From NCBI GenBank assembly GCA_002633005.1, contig NMRA01000251.1:473649-537648 (forward strand): a stretch of DNA of 64,000 bases, written 5' to 3'. Below the pieces are notes generated by a model, which saw only the letters and a program-made list of their open reading frames with translations, was not told the DNA's origin and did no database searches. This DNA comes from Phoronis australis. Lineage: Eukaryota > Phoronida > Phoronidae. Each line of letters opens with the position of its first letter. Within the stretch, counting starts at the first letter, position 1. This document shows, one piece after another, positions 58,185 through 64,000 of this stretch. Made by a program: the position numbers and the translations under genes.

Positions 58185-61100
58185 TAACAATTTCAGTTAA
58201 AAAAGATTTTTAGATTTGACAAATGTCAGGTCTAACCATGACCCCATCAAGTGACCAGAAGTACTATCCGCCAACTACTGCATTGGGCTGAGATAGACAA
58301 ACAGACAGCAGATGACGGATACAGAATAAGAGTGCAACACAAAACTGCCACTATGGGGCATGATGGTGTTCAGATGTATATGAAAGTTCAACATCAGTCA
58401 TACTCATCTGACTCGAAACATTTGTGGCAAATTTCAGGACGATTCTGCAAAAAACATGGTTGATATTCATAATGAGGTAGGCACAAAAATGATTTCCTGT
58501 TAGGGAACACAGCAGCCAAATTCCTTTGAAAATCAACAATTGTCATGTTCTGGTTTATATAGCAACATTTCCTCAATTTACGTGACAATCCATCAAACTG
58601 TTTGGCAAATACAGAGGAGGACATGGAAAATGGACACCAAACAGCTAAACTCCCTAACCTTGTTTCTTGCTAAGATGGCAATAGCCAGCCCAGCATTTGA
58701 AGCATTATTAACTGAAAAGGTCGCTGGTGTGGATTTCTGTCAATTCTATTGAATGATTGGAAACCAATGCCAATTTTTAGTAAAAGCCCAAAAACATGAC
58801 AGATTTTGCTGCTGCTCTGCTCAAAGTTGATAACTTCTATCTTTCCCAACAATAATCCCTAAAAATGCATTGTCAGCCCTTTTAACTTCAATGCCTCGAC
58901 AGACAGAAGCGCTTTCTAAAAATATAAACCTAATGACCATATGAAATCTCAGAGACCAATAAATGATTAATTTGACTAAACTTGAGGCATACATGGATAA
59001 ACTGTGAACCACACCAACAAATAAAGTGACACATGGTTCCACAATAATTTTGATATCAATCAGATTTAGAAGACAAGGCTCTCTGTGCATCATAACACCA
59101 CAGACACAAGTTATGCATTATCAGATAACATAACAAGCATTAACCACATGCTACCACTGTTGTCACTAAGGAGTGTTATCCCTCGACATAAGAAAGAAAA
59201 ACTCAAAAATACGAGTAGAAAAAGTAAATTACGAGTACAAAATTAACCTCAATCGTGTTATTCGAACAAGCATGGATGGACGTTCGGCATTTTTCTTTGT
59301 TTGGCCATCGCAACTGCCGACAACTACGTGTCTGGCTGTACACTCAACAACCGTGTCCAGCATTGTCCACGACTTGTTTTGGGAAGTCACCCGTCCCTCA
59401 ATAATTGCCATTTAACCATTTAAATTAAAGGAGATAAAGCTATGGTGAGCCTTGTAAACAAAGTGTGACCAGGTAACCACTAAGCAATATAGTCATCTTT
59501 GTCACCCATGTCAAAACACTTCTACGAAGCCTTGTATACTCAGGCTGAAGGAAGTATAGATGCACAAGAATGATACAGTGGATATCTCTCAAGCAAAAAA
59601 TGTTGTGTCTAATGTTAGTTACGTAAGCAATAACTAATATTTAATGAAATAAAAAGCCTCGGAATACTTTGACTTCCATTGTTGGGTGATTAGTGTTTAC
59701 TGCTTCAGCACCGACTACATACCCTAGATATGGAAAAAACAGGTCGGCCAAATATGGAGCACGTGATAACACAGTTTGAGATGCTCCAGTGGACTCTGCA
59801 TTGAGACTGGGGGGGAGTTAAATCAGTGATAATAATTTCCTAGCAATACCACACCTCAGCAATTAAGCTTAACTTTGGCTAAAGTATCAATGCAATGTTT
59901 CTATAAGTACCTTTCAAGTGTAGATGCACACTTTTGAAGCACCTGGACTCTTTAATCCTTTCAACCTTTAAAAATACTCTCGCCTCTGCCACCAATTCCA
60001 ACTCCTATTCTGAGTGAGTTGACCTGATTCTAACCTCCAGAGGACATTTTCTAGTTTGGTGAAAATAATTTTGCCTTTCAGTGTTGATTTTTGCCCAAAT
60101 CCTCCCTTCCGCCTCCAGCCCAGATCAAGGTGTTATCAGGACACATTGCCATCATTACTGGTTTGAAACAGGGATATGTTTCCAAAAGAAGATGTCAAAA
60201 TCTGACCATTTGGTCATGGCTCATAAAGAATTCTATTCTGAAATAGAAACAGCCATTTCCTCAGAATTTGAATGGAATTTGATGATTTACTTGTTCTAGG
60301 AAGGATATTGACATCCTCAATTTACATCAAAAATGGAACACGTAGGCAATCTTTTGACACTGCTAATGATTTCCTTATCAATTGAAGTGTTGTTGTGATG
60401 GAAATTCTGGGTTGATTTTCCCCACAATTATAGGATATTAAAACATGTTTGAAAGGAGAAAACAACTGCTTTTTGATTTTACGCACAAACCCCTGATTAT
60501 CTTGGAAATTGAAATACACTTTTCAATGTACCCATGGCCAGTAGGTACTACTCGGGGAACAATAGAAGGTGATGTAAACAGCTTGATAAAGGGTCGCATC
60601 TTGGCTCTGCATTCACTTCCATGGGGGAAAAAACTTCTACTTATCAAGCACAGTCAGTGCAAGTCAATGGGAGTGAAAAAGCAAGCACAACTTGTCATGG
60701 TCCATAAATACTAAATGCTCACAACAGCTAGAATAATTAAAATATAAACACATATTTCCAAGATACAGAAGGTAACACCAAAAATGGTGAGTTTCCCACT
60801 TAAAGTGAAGTACAAAATGAGATGTCATGTTGACAGACAGACATTGGTCAGAGCCACCATCAGTGACTAGTCAGCAAATGACAGCCACTACAGAAATTGA
60901 TGGATGTGAACTATGAAATCTACATTGCTACGAACTTCCTAAATTGGCTTTAAGGCCTTGGGTTCTTAGCCCTTATTCAGGTGTTAACTGTAACATAGAG
61001 CAACGTGATCAGTGACAAGCCAACCAGGTTTACATACTCAACTTAGAAACGATGGCAGGAATGTGGGGTGTGCATGCTCAGGCTGACTAATGGAGGGAGT

Positions 61101-62690
61101 TAATGTTTACGTCGAAAAAGCGAAAATGATGCAAATTTAGAGGTAGAAAAATGTGTCAATCAGTAATCGTTGAACTAACCGGGTAACAGGCAAAGGAAAT
61201 GGGGTGTAGATATGGCGTGAAAATGGTCACCTATATGTATGCTATTGCACAAGTGCAGGTAACATGATCACATCTGCCTTGCCTCAGTTTGGCATTTAGA
61301 TGTAAACAGTTGACATGGAGACAAAATTCACACTACAGTGACAACTCCTTCCTTGTCAACTTCTCTTTACACACACATATATATGCTATATCAACACGTT
61401 CTATTTCGGCTGCTCCGTGAATATGAACCTCAACATTGGCAAGCCAGACTATCCTTTTGAACGTTGTCAAAATCACTGAAGATATATAACTAAATAAACC
61501 TATGCAGAAAGCCCTTCTTTTTGTTTGCAGTTCAACAAATTTTACAGTTCAAATAACTGAAAAATAACCAAACAAATAACTTCCACAAACTACAACTGAG
61601 GCATTGTATGCACTAGCTTAATGACGTATCAATGCCCGAGAATTATGCAGTGCATATTTCAAAAAAATATGGTTTAAGTTGTTAATGTCTTAAATAATTA
61701 ATTTTACATGAATAAAAAAGCCTCAAAATATGTTGCATCAATGCGGATTTCCATTATAGGATGACTCGGCACTGAATACTTGCTCTATAATTATATGGAC
61801 AAAATAGGTCAGCCAAAATCTCATGTAACTCCGCCATGCTAGCCACTTCGCCTTCAGAGGAAAACAAGGCCGGTCTCCTCTCGGTAACTCTCAATTTCAC
61901 CAACTCGGCGGATGTTTTTAATGCACTGCAGAAGAATCTAACAGAACAAGACGTTCCCGGTGACGATCGCAGCTATACTACAACTCGAAATTGATCCAGT
62001 TTCTTCATTTGAAAGCGTGCCACTGTTTTGAAAATCGATGCAGTTAAATATATTAAGGCGGCCCTAGCCTGGGCAGTGAGCGGTTAATGAAAATTCTGTT
62101 AAATGGAGGATAGCACTTAGCAGAGGTGCACAGTCTAAAAAAAATCCAAAAGGGATGGCCACTTGCAAGAGCATGGGCCTTAACTCAAATGTTTACGATA
62201 TGTTATAAGTTCGAACTTTAACAGTTGAAAGACAAATCTTTAGTACGAACTTCGAACTTATTCATTTTTTTCAAAAATCTATATCTCAACCTTCAAATGA
62301 GAGAACACTACACATCATTTGTGGTGGATGCGTGTCTAGACAAAATTGAGCATAAAAACATGATGGGTTCAAATGAATTACCTGTAATGTTTCACCAATG
62401 TCGGCTGTAGACATTGAGACAGAAAAGAGACGTGCTCTGCACGTAAAAACATGGCAAATACTTTATCACATTGCATCGACAATTTGTCTCCAGGTGACTA
62501 ATGATCAAGCTTCAAAGCTGAGATGCAAAAAGCCGCAAGCCTTTTCAATTGGTTTCTTCCATCCAGATGAATAAACATGAAACCAATGACTGTCATAAAG
62601 CAGTTCAATTTGGAGTTGTTGGCCAACCGTGTAAACGCTGTTGTTGTTGACATTATTCCTTAGAGGCAAAATTAAAGGTGAAAATAATTT
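58185..62690. other. Non-coding, weakly repetitive
   Basis: No recognised exon. Segments 59640-59780 and 61690-61830 share AATAAAAAGCCTC.AAATA, TTCCATT.T.GG.TGA and a GGTCRGCCAAA block in the same order, indicating another dispersed repeat. A 52-codon ORF at 61836-61994 and short overlapping ORFs elsewhere have no family match that I recognise. Confidence 0.45.
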
Positions 62691-63009
62691 TCTAACATAA
62701 TATGCAGATTCAATCAGAGTTTGAAACTAAAAGTCACCCAACAACCTCGCAGCAAGTAAATTTTGCAGATAGGCAAATGAAATTTCAAAGTAGCATGCCC
62801 AACAGGCTAATAAACCCAGACATAATGGCACACAACAGAACTTGCCACCGTCTAGAAAATTATTGGACAAGCAAGTTTTTCCTTTGGGCAAGTGAAATTT
62901 TTCATTTACAAGCCAAACTTGCCAACAGGCAAAAAAAAGTTCGTGTTAAGTCCCGTTGTTCAATACATATTTGGTGTCTTAAAGTCCCTGGGTAAGAGGT
63001 TGTACTGTA

Positions 63010-63185
63010 AACGTTCGGGTTAACGCCCTGGGCGGTTAAATTGGCAAACCCAAAAAATCGGGGGTGGGCGGTTAACCAGACATGGACGCTTAAACGTGAA
63101 ACTTCAAAAAATCCAGGGTGGGCGGTTAACCGAACATGGGCGCTTATTACGACAGGCAAGCGCCCTGGGCGGTTAATCTTACCTC
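63010..63185. repeat. GGGCGGTTAA phrase repeat
   Basis: GCCCTGGGCGGTTAA occurs at both ends (about 63024 and 63162). Between them are two 53-bp phrases with GGGTGGGCGGTTAACC and ACATGGRCGCTTA. TTAACGCCCTGGGCGGTTAA is near-palindromic. The phrase-like architecture resembles the TIRs of the foldback elements, but no closing inverted arm was defined. Confidence 0.55.
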
Positions 63186-63620
63186 GTGATCTAAGTACCC
63201 ACACCACACACGTAATCGTAGGCCTACTCAGAACGCGTAGCTCATTTCAAAGAGCGTTATCGTCACGTCGCCACATGACAGGAAAAATGTCGTAACAGCA
63301 GATGATCCTAACAAAGGTTATCATGTCCTCAGATTAGTTATTCACTATTAAATTTACAGAATTGCTGAGTAATAGCCCCGTGCCGTCCTGCGGTCTTGTT
63401 ATTTAGCCCTGTAGTGTAGAGCGCAGACGAACAGTGACCACGCAGCCTCTACTTGGATTGCAACTATTTCATCTTGCTAAAGTGCGCGCGTGCAAGCTTC
63501 ACGTGTTGCAGAGGTCACAGCAGACATCAGATTTATGGTTACAGTCTCGTACTAGCTGCCAAGTTCATAGCCAGAGAGCAGTTTTAAAATTGGTTGTGAT
63601 AAAAGTTTGAAAACCTTAAT

Positions 63621-63815
63621 TCAGATTTTTTTGTGTTTGGGATGTTTATAGTCAACACTCCGTGACTCAATGACATTTTTAGCGTATGGTTCTGTGGCAT
63701 GCTGTTTTATCTCGACTGCCCGGCATGGCTCACTTGCCATTGCGCCAAACATGCTCGGCAAAGAAGTAGGCCCAAGACAAGAATCGGGGTTAAGCGGCCG
63801 TGTGCCACTCGTCAA
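63621..63815 (-). CDS. Hypothetical ORF, 64 aa, possible exon
   Basis: Open frame on the minus strand including MFGAMASEPCRAVEIKQH and ending HPKHKKI. It lies in a less AT-rich stretch. There is no recognised domain and no similarity to the expected PRKD first exon (the family ISFHLQIGL-type motif is not seen). It may be a 5' exon of another gene or chance. Confidence 0.2.
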   Translation of the reverse strand: MTSGTRPLNPDSCLGPTSLPSMFGAMASEPCRAVEIKQHATEPYAKNVIESRSVDYKHPKHKKI

Positions 63816-64000
63816 TCAAGAATAAAATTTCGAGCTACGGCATAAATATGTGATAAAACGCTACAAAACAGCGATGTTTCAATTCATAAACGATCACCTT
63901 ACCAAACTTCGTGTTGGAAAAACATTTATTTTTCATGCAAGATGTCCAGATTATCCTATTTATATCACTTGCAATATCGCACTGCGGCACTGTTCGGTCC

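Noticed and set aside
59173-59415. 80-codon ORF as a real gene
   Set aside because: Overlaps a 60-codon ORF on the other strand, has no recognised domain, and splice sites were not evident.
61836-61994. 52-codon ORF (+) starting MLATSPSEENKAG
   Set aside because: No domain, no supporting splice or start context; the opposite strand also reads open (MAELHEILADLF), so it is probably chance.

Overview
This window is eukaryotic genomic DNA: AT-rich, intron-rich and dense with small transposable elements. It suggests a highly heterozygous marine invertebrate (a deuterostome or lophotrochozoan would fit), but the sequence alone does not fix the phylum. There are no prokaryotic operons. Most short ORFs are chance translations of introns and repeats.

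The only gene I can firmly identify is a protein kinase D (PRKD/PKD) orthologue on the minus strand. Thirteen distinct coding exons can be joined with consistent GT-AG sites and intron phases between 31022 and 286. In gene order they encode the second half of the N-terminal ubiquitin-like domain, C1a, a Ser-rich linker, C1b, an acidic linker, the PH domain, and the kinase domain as far as the hinge and alpha-D region. The catalytic loop, DFG motif, activation loop and C-terminus lie left of base 1. The first coding exon was not found and probably lies beyond base 64000, so 31.0-64.0 kb would be first intron and/or upstream sequence.

Region 15863-24694 holds two near-identical 4.4 kb copies of the segment with the C1a-second-half and C1b-first-half exons. 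They are joined by a single N. All six exonic differences are synonymous. This is most likely two haplotypes placed in series by the assembler, although a real duplication would stay in frame and give three C1 domains. Two more N junctions (46533, 49637) also separate duplicated ends and seem to preserve insertion-bearing alleles.

Repeats fill the rest: a TTAA-flanked MITE family (five copies), foldback elements whose terminal inverted repeats are built from short phrase-like direct repeats (8.7, 33.6-35.0 and 54.1 kb), other MITEs (27.8, 31.6 and 57.2 kb), three tRNA-like SINE heads, and an LTR at 53.3-54.1 kb with a heat-shock-element promoter. The most unusual gene-linked signals are two places where a PRKD exon end and its 5' splice site are part of an intronic tandem repeat: a roughly 74-bp minisatellite beside the first PH exon, and a 57-bp in-frame duplication beside the kinase beta-3/alpha-C exon.
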